From: CBDCXF01 sp965223755
GTDB taxonomy: Bacteria; Acidobacteriota; Thermoanaerobaculia; Multivoradales; JAHEKO01
Assembly: GCA_965223755.1 (NCBI GenBank)
Contig: CBDCXF010000002.1
Location: 124,001 to 188,000, forward strand
Direction: 5' to 3'
Length of the DNA stretch: 64,000 bases
Of this stretch, positions 1 through 7,229 are shown in pieces. The notes beneath the pieces are model-generated. The model did no database searches. It was not told the DNA's origin and saw only the letters and a program-made list of their open reading frames with translations. How positions within the stretch are numbered: position 1 is the stretch's first letter; each line of letters opens with the position of its first letter. A program made the position numbers and the translations under genes.

Positions 1-1
1 C

Positions 2-1075
2 GACCGGGCGGGCCTATCCGGAGAAACCATCGATCAGGCGGTCTTCGGCCACGCTCGCCAGGCCGGCGGTGGTCCCAACACCGCGCGCCAGATCGCATTT
101 CGAGCCGGCGTGCCGGTCGAGCGCCCCGCGTTCACGGTCAATCAGGCGTGCGGCTCAGGGCTGCAGGCGATCTTCGCCGCCGCCCGCGCTATTTCGACCG
201 GTGAGGCCGAGGTGGTGCTCGCCGGGGGCACCGAGAGCATGTCCAATACGCCCTACATGTTGCCGCGCGCCCGCTGGGGCTATCGGCTCGGCCACGCTGA
301 ACTCACCGACGGCATGTACCGGGACGGGTTTAACGATCCACTCTCCGGAATGGTCATGGGCGAAACCGCTGAAGAACTGGCTGTCGACGAGGGCGTAACA
401 CGCAAAGACGCGGATCGCTGGGCGGCCAGCAGCCAGCAGCGCTGCCAGGAAGCGCGCGCTGCGGGTCGATTTGAGCGCGAGATCGTGCCGGTTGAAGTGG
501 CCGGGCGGCGGGGCTCGGTAACGGTCGACGGCGATGAACATCCCAGAGACGACGTCACCGCCGAAGGCTTGACCAAGCTCAAGCCGGTCTTCCGCGAAGG
601 CGGTACGGTCACCGCTGGTAACGCCTCCGGTATCACCGACGGTGCTGCCGCTCTGATCGTCGCTTCCGAGGAGGCGGCGGAGAGGCTCGGGCTCGAAGTC
701 GCGGCGCGGCTGTTGGATTGGGAAGTAGTTGGGGTCGAGCCTCGGATCATGGGCATTGGCCCAGTCCCAGCGGTCAACAATCTGCTTGTGCGCCAAGGTG
801 CAGAGCTCGCTGACATCGATTTGATGGAGCTGAATGAGGCCTTCGCCAGCCAGGTTCTCGCCTGCCTCAAGCACTTGCCGATCCCCGAAAAGAAGGTCAA
901 CCCTGACGGCGGTGCGATCGCCCTCGGACATCCAATCGGCTGCACCGGCGCGCGCATCTTGGTGACCCTGATCCACGGCCTCGCCGAGCGCGGACTCCAA
1001 TGCGGCATCGCCACGCTGTGTGTCTCCGGGGGCATGGGGCTCGCGGCGTTGATCGAACGCCCAAGCGCAACATGA
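2..1075 (+). CDS. Acetyl-CoA C-acetyltransferase (thiolase), 5' end outside window
   Basis: Open reading frame enters from the left edge in frame 2 and ends at a TGA at 1073-1075. It condenses or cleaves acetyl-CoA and acetoacetyl-CoA (or longer 3-ketoacyl-CoA). Seen: the nucleophile motif NQACGSG (Cys codon at 149-151), the AGGTESMSN stretch, NEAFASQ, GHPIGCTGAR with the catalytic His, and the C-terminal CVSGGMG with the second catalytic Cys. These are the family's diagnostic motifs. Only the first few dozen residues of a roughly 390-residue family appear to be missing. It is followed by an enoyl-CoA hydratase in the same direction, so a beta-oxidation or butanoate pathway role is likely; biosynthetic versus degradative direction cannot be told from sequence. 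Confidence 0.96.
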   Translation, partial: DRAGLSGETIDQAVFGHARQAGGGPNTARQIAFRAGVPVERPAFTVNQACGSGLQAIFAAARAISTGEAEVVLAGGTESMSNTPYMLPRARWGYRLGHAELTDGMYRDGFNDPLSGMVMGETAEELAVDEGVTRKDADRWAASSQQRCQEARAAGRFEREIVPVEVAGRRGSVTVDGDEHPRDDVTAEGLTKLKPVFREGGTVTAGNASGITDGAAALIVASEEAAERLGLEVAARLLDWEVVGVEPRIMGIGPVPAVNNLLVRQGAELADIDLMELNEAFASQVLACLKHLPIPEKKVNPDGGAIALGHPIGCTGARILVTLIHGLAERGLQCGIATLCVSGGMGLAALIERPSAT

Positions 1076-1102
1076 GCGCCGGCCGTCAGGACCAGTTCAA
1101 CC

Positions 1103-1206
1103 GGGGAGGGGGCGAGCTCCTCCCCTACAGCCACTCGACGCGGGAGGGGGCAAGCCCCTCCCCTACAGCCACTCAACAAGGGAGGGGGCAAGCCCCTCCC
1201 CTACAG
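1103..1206. repeat. Three copies of a GC-rich inverted-repeat element
   Basis: Three near-identical units start at 1103, 1142 and 1180 (period about 38 bp). Each has the form GGGAGGGGGC-AAG-CCCCTCCC followed by CTACAG. The arms of each unit are complementary, so each can form a GC-rich hairpin. Decayed relatives lie at about 2112-2132 (AACCCCTCCCCTACGG) and at 33890-33957. The block lies between the thiolase and the enoyl-CoA hydratase and could attenuate read-through. It looks like a dispersed REP-type family of this genome. Confidence 0.85.
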
Positions 1207-1247
1207 CACTAACCATTAACTACTAGCACCAGCCAAGGAGACCTGCC

Positions 1248-2024
1248 ATGTCTGACATCGTCTTGATGGAACGCGACGGTCGCGTCGCAATCTTGACCTT
1301 CAACCGCCCGGACAAGCTCAATGCTCTGTCGGAAGCGGTCCGCCAGCAAACTCTCGAGTACCTCGCGGAAATCGAGAAAGATGATTCCATCGGCGTCGTG
1401 GTCCTGACCGGCGCGGGCGAAAAGGCGTTCGTCGCCGGGGCCGACATCAGCGAGTTCGAAGGCCGTTCGCCGTTCGATCAGCGCGAGGCCATGGCCAGCC
1501 CGCGCATCTTCGATGTCATGGGGACCTTTCCCAAGCCGGTGATCGCCATGATCAACGGCTTCTGCCTTGGTGGCGGGTGCGAACTGGTCTTGTCGTGTGA
1601 CATCCGTACCGCGTCCTCCAGCGCCCGCTTCGGCCAGCCCGAAATCAACCTCGGCCTGATCCCCGGTGGCGGCGGTACGCAGCGCCTGACCCGCCTGGTA
1701 GGACTCGGCCAATCCATGCGCCTAATTCTCTCCGGCGACATGATCCCCGCCGATGAGGCGCTGCGCATCGGTCTTGTCGACATGGTGTTCGAACCGGAGA
1801 ATCTGCGCGAAGAGACGCTCAAGCTGGCGGCGAAAATCGCCTCCAAGAGCCCGCTGACTCTGAAAGTGGCCAAGGAGGCCGTGCGCGCCAGCCAGAACAT
1901 GACGGTGGACGCAGGCGTTGCTTACGAACGCGACCTATTTTCCCTGTGCTTCTCGTCAGAAGACAAGGAAGAGGGAGTCGACGCGTTCCTCAACAAGCGT
2001 CCGGCGGAATGGAAGGGTCGGTAG
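1248..2024 (+). CDS. Enoyl-CoA hydratase/isomerase (crotonase) family protein
   Basis: 258 residues, the usual length for a bacterial crotonase. The ATG at 1248 is preceded by AAGGAG at 1235-1240, which fixes the start. Seen: the AFVAGADISEF substrate and oxyanion-hole stretch, the second oxyanion loop GFCLGGGCEL, and FGQPEINLGLIPGGGGTQRL carrying the catalytic glutamate of true hydratases. The family hydrates trans-2-enoyl-CoA to 3-hydroxyacyl-CoA in the cytoplasm. It lies 172 bp downstream of the thiolase gene, with the hairpin repeats between them. The two enzymes are consecutive in spirit in beta-oxidation or crotonyl-CoA metabolism, but no 3-hydroxyacyl-CoA dehydrogenase is in view. Chain-length preference cannot be read from sequence. 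Confidence 0.96.
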   Translation: MSDIVLMERDGRVAILTFNRPDKLNALSEAVRQQTLEYLAEIEKDDSIGVVVLTGAGEKAFVAGADISEFEGRSPFDQREAMASPRIFDVMGTFPKPVIAMINGFCLGGGCELVLSCDIRTASSSARFGQPEINLGLIPGGGGTQRLTRLVGLGQSMRLILSGDMIPADEALRIGLVDMVFEPENLREETLKLAAKIASKSPLTLKVAKEAVRASQNMTVDAGVAYERDLFSLCFSSEDKEEGVDAFLNKRPAEWKGR

Positions 2025-2219
2025 AGCGGCGCGAATGCCCGCACGCGGGCCCGCAAGCTATAACCTTTCTAAGCCGACTTTTTTACACCAGTTTTTTTAC
2101 AACAGGCTTGAGGGTAAAACCCCTCCCCTACGGCCAACGTATCGATACTCGGCCGCGGGCGGGTGGCGTCCGCGCAACTGACAAAAACGCTATTTCACGT
2201 TTAGGAACAAGGAGATCGA

Positions 2220-3260
2220 ATGCAACGGACGCGAATGATAGTGGGAGCGATTGCCGTATTAGCGACGGCGGCTCTCAGCGCACAGAACATCACCGGGCTT
2301 CCCCGGGTGAGTCCCCACGCGCAGACCACGCAGAAGGTCGGCATCTCGACCATCACTGTCGACTACCACCGCCCCTCGGTGAACGGTCGTGAAGTATTTG
2401 GGACGCTGGTCCCCTACGACGCGGTGTGGCGCGCAGGCGCCAACGACAACACCACCATCACCTTCTCGGACGACGCCACCGTCGAAGGCGAGGCGCTGGC
2501 GGCCGGGACCTACGGTTTGCACATGATCCCGGGTGCTGAAAACTGGACCATCATTTTCAGCAACAACAGCACGTCTTGGGGCAGCTTCTCTTACGACGAG
2601 GCGGAAGACGCTCTGCGCGTCGAGGTCACTGCGGTCGAAGCGCCGTTTCAAGAGCAGCTCTCCTACGGATTCGACGATGTGTCGGCGAACGAGGCCACCG
2701 TCTACCTGCATTGGGCCGACCGCAAGGTGCCGGTGACCGTCGCGTTCGACACCCCGGCATTGGCCGTCGCCAAGATCAACAACGACCTGCGCCACCTCCC
2801 CGGCTTCAACTGGCAGGGCTGGAACAGCGCCGCCAACTACTGTCTGCAAAGCGGCAACGATCTGGAGCAGGGCCTCGAGTGGTCGGATCGCTCGATCCAA
2901 CTCAACCGCAACGCGGTCAACTTGTTCGTCAAGGCCGGCATCCTCAACGCTCTCGAGCGTGGCGACGAAGGCAAAGAGACCGAACAGGAAGCGTTCGACC
3001 TGGCATCCGAGCAGCAAGTCAATGCTTTCGGATACAACTACTTGCTCCAGCGCAACGACGTCGACCGTGCGATCGAGATCTTCCAATACAACGTCGACAA
3101 GAACCCTGAATCTTGGAACGTCTACGACAGTCTGGCCGAAGCTCAAGCCGCTAAAGGCGATACCGGAGCGGCGGTGGCCAACTACAAGAAGGCCCGCGAA
3201 ATGGCTCCCGAAGCGCAGCACGCGCGCATTGATGGAATCCTCGCTGGGTTGGAGAGCTAA
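2220..3260 (+). CDS. Exported DUF2911 protein with C-terminal TPR-like region
   Basis: 346 residues; ATG at 2220 with AAGGAG nine bases upstream. Residues 1-21 look like a Sec signal peptide (basic start, hydrophobic AIAVLATAAL, then SAQN). Residues 25-185 match the DUF2911 pattern, including a VDYHRPSVNGREVFG-like strand, LVPYDAVWRAGANDNTT and the AGTYGLHMIP motif. The C-terminal third is helical with TPR-like spacing (ESWNVYDSLAEAQAAKGD, AVANYKKAREMAPEAQ). DUF2911 proteins are typical of Bacteroidota and Acidobacteriota and their function is unknown. The final codons (GLES-stop) form the first unit of the tandem array that follows, so the stop codon itself lies inside the repeat. Confidence 0.93.
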   Translation: MQRTRMIVGAIAVLATAALSAQNITGLPRVSPHAQTTQKVGISTITVDYHRPSVNGREVFGTLVPYDAVWRAGANDNTTITFSDDATVEGEALAAGTYGLHMIPGAENWTIIFSNNSTSWGSFSYDEAEDALRVEVTAVEAPFQEQLSYGFDDVSANEATVYLHWADRKVPVTVAFDTPALAVAKINNDLRHLPGFNWQGWNSAANYCLQSGNDLEQGLEWSDRSIQLNRNAVNLFVKAGILNALERGDEGKETEQEAFDLASEQQVNAFGYNYLLQRNDVDRAIEIFQYNVDKNPESWNVYDSLAEAQAAKGDTGAAVANYKKAREMAPEAQHARIDGILAGLES

Positions 3261-3336
3261 GCTAGGTTGGAGAGCTAAGCTAGGTTGGAGAGCCAAGTTA
3301 GGTTGGAGAGCTAAGCTGGGTTGGAGAGTTCGCTAG
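3247..3336. repeat. 18-bp tandem array starting in the stop codon region of the DUF2911 gene
   Basis: Five units of 18 bp, consensus GGTTGGAGAGCTAAGCTA, start at 3247, 3265, 3283, 3301 and 3319. The first unit contains the last codons and the TAA stop (3258-3260) of the upstream gene. Later units repeat the stop in the same phase. The last copy diverges (GGTTGGAGAGTTCGCTAG). It looks like tandem duplication of the gene's own 3' end. Confidence 0.92.
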
Positions 3337-3390
3337 CCAAAAGTGAGTTCCATCCCACTGGATCGGAAGCTCATCAGTTAGCGTTGACGA

Positions 3391-3416
3391 GGGCGGAGCC
3401 ACGGCTCCGCCCTTTT
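3391..3416 (+). terminator. Rho-independent terminator
   Basis: GGGCGGAGCC-AC-GGCTCCGCCC followed by TTTT, just after the 18-bp array. The 10-bp arms are perfectly complementary. Position and orientation suit termination of the DUF2911 transcript. The T-run is short, so efficiency is uncertain. Confidence 0.75.
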
Positions 3417-3587
3417 GTGACCTGCTCGTCGCTTGTTTACCGGTTTACCGGGAGGCAGCCGCTTGGCGAGCGCGCGGCCAACGCACTTCGAGATCGGCTC
3501 CCACTGGGGTCTAGGACAAGTCGACGAGAACGTCTCGTCTGACGGCGTAGCGCGAATCGGTCGCGCTCAAGCGCGGCTTCTGCTCGC

Positions 3588-4097
3588 TCAAGATAAACAA
3601 AATGACGGATGCGCACATTGCGGGGGGCGGCAGCAACAGCTTGCGCACTCGGCGTGTTCGGCGCACTCCCCTCCGATTGGCACGCTCCCGCACGGGCTTT
3701 GCGCCACTGCCGGAGGAGGTAGCACTGCCGTCGTGATCAAGGGCAACGACGCCGCCAGGATTGCCCCCAAACCCATTCTTCTACCCAACTCGCGCCGTGT
3801 CATCCCAGAGGACTCCAGCGGAGTCGGTGCTTCGATCAGATGGGCTCGCCGAAGGCGATTCCAGGCAACTTCCACGACGCGCGGGTCCGCCGGCAACTCA
3901 GACTCATCGGCGATCGAAGCGGCGATCTCTTCTGCTGTAGTTGCTCCGTCCGAAGCCTGAAGCACCAGCCAAGCCACTCGATTCAGGTTGTGGATCCGTT
4001 GACGCCGCTCGTCGTAAACCACGACTTCATCTTCGAGGTCGATCGCCCGCCAAGCTCGCCGCGACTTCGGCAAGACAGTTCTTTCACGGTGTTTCAA
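3588..4097 (-). CDS. PqqD-domain protein fused to a Tat-like segment and an eight-cysteine tail
   Basis: 169 residues; the TTG start at 4097 is supported by GGAGGAG seven bases upstream on the minus strand. Residues 10-92 are a PqqD-type winged-helix domain (VVVYDERRQRIHNLNRVAW, then a helical 'ATTAEEIAASI' segment and a final helix). PqqD proteins bind RiPP leader peptides and present them to modifying enzymes. Residues 99-133 then contain TRRELGRRMG followed by a hydrophobic run and AVAQ, resembling a Tat signal or membrane anchor placed in the middle of the protein. Residues 134-169 form a short Cys-rich tail with Cys at 136, 145, 151, 154-156, 161 and 167. This resembles the PqqD-family peptides associated with HprK-related kinases. 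The neighbouring kinase-like and nucleotidyltransferase-like genes fit that setting. Whether the tail is a modified product or a metal-binding or disulfide domain is unknown. Confidence 0.82.
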   Translation of the reverse strand: MKHRERTVLPKSRRAWRAIDLEDEVVVYDERRQRIHNLNRVAWLVLQASDGATTAEEIAASIADESELPADPRVVEVAWNRLRRAHLIEAPTPLESSGMTRRELGRRMGLGAILAASLPLITTAVLPPPAVAQSPCGSVPIGGECAEHAECASCCCRPPQCAHPSFCLS

Positions 4098-4235
4098 AAG
4101 ACGTCTCCTCCATCAAACAAAACTTCGTAGATTGCCCTACGAAACAGAGGCTCCAGTGAAGCCACTTCCAACTTGCTTCTTCAGTTTAGCAGAAAAGCGA
4201 GACCGCACAATCCCATCGAGGGTAACGGTACGTTT

Positions 4236-4271
4236 TCAGCAGCCTTCCACGAGTCAGCAGCCTTCCACGAG
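4236..4271. repeat. Two-copy 18-bp direct repeat
   Basis: TCAGCAGCCTTCCACGAG occurs twice back to back (4236-4253 and 4254-4271), in the divergent region between the PqqD-Cys gene and the anchor-L gene. It belongs to the class of locus-specific short tandem duplications seen throughout the window. Confidence 0.85.
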
Positions 4272-4296
4272 ATCGGCAGCTAGCGAGCGTCGAAAT

Positions 4297-4341
4297 GTGT
4301 GACGCATTGCACACCTCCACAAGGTGTGACAAAGTGCACAC
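4297..4341. promoter_or_regulatory. Two CRP/FNR-type palindromic operator sites
   Basis: Two 18-bp sites, GTGTGACGCATTGCACAC at 4297-4314 and GTGTGACAAAGTGCACAC at 4324-4341. Each has the core TGTGA-N6-GCACA, the layout recognised by CRP/Vfr/FNR-family dimers (TGTGA-N6-TCACA). Their centres are 27 bp apart. They lie between the divergent PqqD-Cys gene (start 4097) and the anchor-L gene (start 4410) and could control either or both. The regulator is not in this window. Confidence 0.65.
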
Positions 4342-4409
4342 TTCCTTAAAGGTCGGGGCGGTTGGCGCCCTGCCACCTTTTTTTGTTTTTTGTCTTTGGA
4401 GGGACGACA

Positions 4410-5741
4410 ATGCATCTGAAAGCAGAATCCGGTTGTGTGTCGGGGGCAGTATTGCTCCGGCAGAAGGCCTTAGCATCCATGTGCCTCGGTCTAGCCGTGG
4501 TGTTGGGGCTGGTTGCAGCTCCGCTCGGCGCGCAAGGGGGACTGGTAGTCACGAACTCGCAAACCGCGGACGCCCTGGCCCAGCTAATCATTGGCACTGA
4601 CTCGGCCCAGATCGTGCCCGGCACGGCCAACCTGATCGGCGATGGGAACTGCACCGGAGTCTTTACCGGTGGGCTGAGCGCGGGTCTCGGAATCGAATCC
4701 GGAGTGATCGTGGGCAGCGGTAGCGTGTTCGACGCCGTCGGCCCCAACGATAGTGACTTCACCAGTACCACCTTCGCGACGCCGGGAGACAATCAACTCG
4801 CCACCTTGGTTCCGCAGGCCAACACCACCGACGCCTGCGTACTCGAATTTGAGGTTACCTGCCCGTACGACGGTTATCTCAACACCACCTATCAGTTTGG
4901 CTCGGAGGAATTCAACGACTTTGTCGGTTTCGGCTTCAACGACGTTTTCGGGTTCTTTCTCGATGGCACGAACATCGCTCTGCTGCCGGACGGCACGACC
5001 GTGGTGTCGATCAACTCCGTAAATGGCGGCTCGGAGTTTCTCGGTACCTGCACCAACGGAGTCGACGATGACGGTGATGGTCTAACCGACTTTGCCGATT
5101 CGGATTGCACCACGCCGGAGGACAACATCATCGGCGAGGACAACTCCAACTCGCAGTTCTTCACCAATAACGATTGCAGCACTCCAGACGGCGCAGCCGT
5201 GCCCTGTGCATTGAATATCGAAGCAGACGGGCTCATCGATCCCCTTGTGGCCTCCGGCGCAATCACGGCTGGTGTCCCTGCGATGTTCCGGATTGGCGTT
5301 ACAGACGTCGTTGACGGCCGCCTCGACTCGTGGGTGTTCATCGAAGAGGACAGCATCCACTGCTCCGCCTTCGAATGCCCCAGGACCCCAGGCTACTGGA
5401 AGAACCACCCAGAGAACTGGCCAGTCGACTCCCTGGAACTCGGAGGAGTTGTCTACGATCAAGCAACGCTCATGGGTTTCCTGAACTACCTCGACGTAGA
5501 CGACGATGACAACATGGACATGTCCATGAAGCTGGCCCGGCAACTGACAGCCACTAAGCTGAGTCTGCTCAACGGCAGCGATCCTTCGATCCAAGCCGTG
5601 GTCGACGCGGCGGACGACTTCCTGACCATCTATCCACCAGGCAGTGACCCGCAGGGACAGGCGAAAGACGACGGAGAACTGCTCAAGGATCTATTGGACG
5701 ATTACAACAACATCGAGAGCGGCTGCATCTCGAGCCACTAG
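4410..5741 (+). CDS. Secreted choice-of-anchor L domain protein with Cys-rich C-terminal module
   Basis: 443 residues. The ATG at 4410 follows GGAGGG at 4398-4403, so it is preferred over an upstream in-frame TTG at 4362. A signal peptide is visible (hydrophobic LGLAVVLGLVAAPLGAQG). The central part shows choice-of-anchor L features: IVPGTANLIG, GLGIESGVIVGSG, and YQFGSEEFNDFVGFGFNDVFGFF. A Ca-binding-like insertion (GVDDDGDGLTDFADSDC) follows. The C-terminus carries ECPRTPGYWKNHPENWP, a module common in secreted Acidobacteriota and Chloroflexota proteins, then an Asp-rich helical segment. It is likely an extracellular adhesin or matrix protein, but the exact role is unknown. It sits between the PqqD-Cys gene and the HprK-like gene. 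CRP-type sites lie about 70-110 bp upstream, and a strong terminator follows. Confidence 0.88.
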   Translation: MHLKAESGCVSGAVLLRQKALASMCLGLAVVLGLVAAPLGAQGGLVVTNSQTADALAQLIIGTDSAQIVPGTANLIGDGNCTGVFTGGLSAGLGIESGVIVGSGSVFDAVGPNDSDFTSTTFATPGDNQLATLVPQANTTDACVLEFEVTCPYDGYLNTTYQFGSEEFNDFVGFGFNDVFGFFLDGTNIALLPDGTTVVSINSVNGGSEFLGTCTNGVDDDGDGLTDFADSDCTTPEDNIIGEDNSNSQFFTNNDCSTPDGAAVPCALNIEADGLIDPLVASGAITAGVPAMFRIGVTDVVDGRLDSWVFIEEDSIHCSAFECPRTPGYWKNHPENWPVDSLELGGVVYDQATLMGFLNYLDVDDDDNMDMSMKLARQLTATKLSLLNGSDPSIQAVVDAADDFLTIYPPGSDPQGQAKDDGELLKDLLDDYNNIESGCISSH

Positions 5742-5783
5742 CAGCCACTCGGCAGCAATCTAGATAAGCGGCGACCGCGCCGC

Positions 5784-5832
5784 GGTGCGCTGACTGCAGA
5801 CTCTGCGGTCAGCGCACCAAAGCGGCTTTTTT
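5784..5832 (+). terminator. Strong rho-independent terminator
   Basis: Perfect 11-bp arms GGTGCGCTGAC and GTCAGCGCACC (5784-5818) enclose a further GCAG-ACT-CTGC stem, followed by a run of six T at 5827-5832. It ends the anchor-L transcript and separates it from the convergent HprK-like gene. Confidence 0.88.
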
Positions 5833-5942
5833 AACGCCCATTCTCACCGCGATCGCAGTTCCCGTCGCCGGCTCGGCGCCGGGCGGACGAACCAAGGTTG
5901 CGCACCAACGACGACGCTACAAGCTGGTTTTCGATTCCGTAT

Positions 5943-6812
5943 TTATGCCTTCGCGTGCCGAGGCGAAGAACCGGTCTTTTCTTCACTGTCGTAGAGCTCT
6001 GCCATCAAACGAATGATCCCATCCGCAGCTTCGTCGGCTTCGCCGCGAAAACAACGGATCCCGCTCGCCCCTTTTACCGCTCGGCTCAACCACTCGAAGG
6101 TGTCCTCTGGACGCGACCGAGCAGTGACGGCGTTGCGGACGAGCGTCAGCAGGGACTTTCCCAACGACAGAGGTGTTGGACGCCACTGACCGTCCTCGCG
6201 CCACTTTGCATCCAAAACCAGACCGACTGGAATCGGGGCATCGCCACTTTCAGCTCCAAGTTCGGCCGCGGAGACGCGGACCGTTCGACGCTTTTTACGC
6301 AGGCTCATCCTTCGCGGATACGGGTGGACCATCCCGCGAGCATCGACGAGCGCGAACTCGTCCGAGTAGTAAGTTGCGCCGCGCTCCATAAGCGCCTTGA
6401 CGAGGGTCGACTTGCCCGCCCCGCTCACTCCCGGCATCAATACCGCACGGCCGCCGATAGCGACAACTCCAGCATGGACGAATATCTCGTCTTCGGACAA
6501 CGCCGCGACCCGGAGTGCGAGATCGTTTTCCATCTGTTCGATGAGTTGCTCCAATCGCGCCGTGCGCGAGATGCGGCGCGGTCCCACATAGAGCATGTGT
6601 AGCAAGCGCACGCCTTTGCGGGGGCCTGGTCCTCCGACTCGCAGTGAATAGAGATGGTCCAAGGTCTTCCCTCGACGTCGTTTGGCGCCGGGAGGAAGGG
6701 CGTCGTTTAACTGCGAGAAGACAGCATCGTCATTGGTTCGTATCGCGAACCGAACGCCGTGGCTTTCAAAGGCTCTCTCGGACGCCCAACCTAGGCTGTC
6801 CAAAGCCTCCAT
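5943..6812 (-). CDS. HPr kinase-like P-loop protein (HprK-related kinase A type)
   Basis: 289 residues, ATG at 6812. Residues 108-160 carry the kinase core: EIFVHAGVVAIGGRAVLMPG, Walker A GVSGAGKST (128-136), then GATYYSDEFALVDARG and HPYPRRMSLR. This is the layout of HPr-kinase-related proteins that travel with PqqD-like peptides and nucleotidyltransferase-fold proteins. The N-terminal 100 residues are not the classic HprK regulatory domain. Known family members are thought to phosphorylate peptides or to be kinase-like components of peptide-modification systems; the substrate here is unproven. The PqqD-Cys protein (3588-4097) is the obvious candidate partner. The gene converges with the anchor-L gene and is divergent from the nucleotidyltransferase gene, with a 100-bp tandem array in between. 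Confidence 0.87.
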   Translation of the reverse strand: MEALDSLGWASERAFESHGVRFAIRTNDDAVFSQLNDALPPGAKRRRGKTLDHLYSLRVGGPGPRKGVRLLHMLYVGPRRISRTARLEQLIEQMENDLALRVAALSEDEIFVHAGVVAIGGRAVLMPGVSGAGKSTLVKALMERGATYYSDEFALVDARGMVHPYPRRMSLRKKRRTVRVSAAELGAESGDAPIPVGLVLDAKWREDGQWRPTPLSLGKSLLTLVRNAVTARSRPEDTFEWLSRAVKGASGIRCFRGEADEAADGIIRLMAELYDSEEKTGSSPRHAKA

Positions 6813-6904
6813 TCACGGACTTTTTTCTTTGCCCTTGCGTTCCTTCTGGGTGGCTGTCGCTGAGACTGTCCTGGAGTCAGGATCGACGGTTGCCTGGCCC
6901 CTAT

Positions 6905-7007
6905 CTTCTATGCTTGGCATCTGGCTCTTCTATGCTTGGCATCTGGCTCTTCTATGTTTGGCACCCGGTCTTTTATGCTTGGCACCCGGTCTTCCATGTT
7001 CGACACC
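6905..7007. repeat. 21/22-bp tandem array between HprK-like and nucleotidyltransferase genes
   Basis: Nearly five units. Copies 1-2 (6905-6926, 6927-6948) are identical 22-mers built on CTTCTATGCTTGGCATCTGG. Copies 3-4 are 21-mers ending GGCACCCGGT, and copy 5 is degenerate. It occupies the divergent promoter region. The rest of the 417-bp gap (6813-7229) shows nothing else I can name. Confidence 0.9.
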
Positions 7008-7229
7008 AGAAGATTTTAGCATTCAGTCCCACGCCTTCCCTACGGTCTCATTACCGTACGCAAGGCAAATCGCAAGACGCTAGCACTTGCCTTGAGCCAA
7101 TGACTGATATGTTTTACTCATGGTTCAACGGGCGGCTGTCGTGTCTCCGACCGGCACCGGTGCAGCGAAGCTGGCACGACCGCGCTCTTGCCGGGGACCG
7201 TTGCGAAGGGCAACCCAGTCAAGCCAACA

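Noticed and set aside
155..1000. Long minus-strand frame opposite the thiolase gene
   Set aside because: Shadow of a GC-rich gene; no family motif, while the plus-strand frame carries the complete thiolase signature.
3433..3960. Plus-strand frame of 175 residues opposite the PqqD-Cys gene
   Set aside because: No ribosome-binding site or domain; the minus-strand frame carries a recognisable PqqD domain.
4350..4375. Sigma54 promoter before the anchor-L gene (TTGGCGCCCTGCCACC)
   Set aside because: The -12 GC element is missing at the correct spacing.
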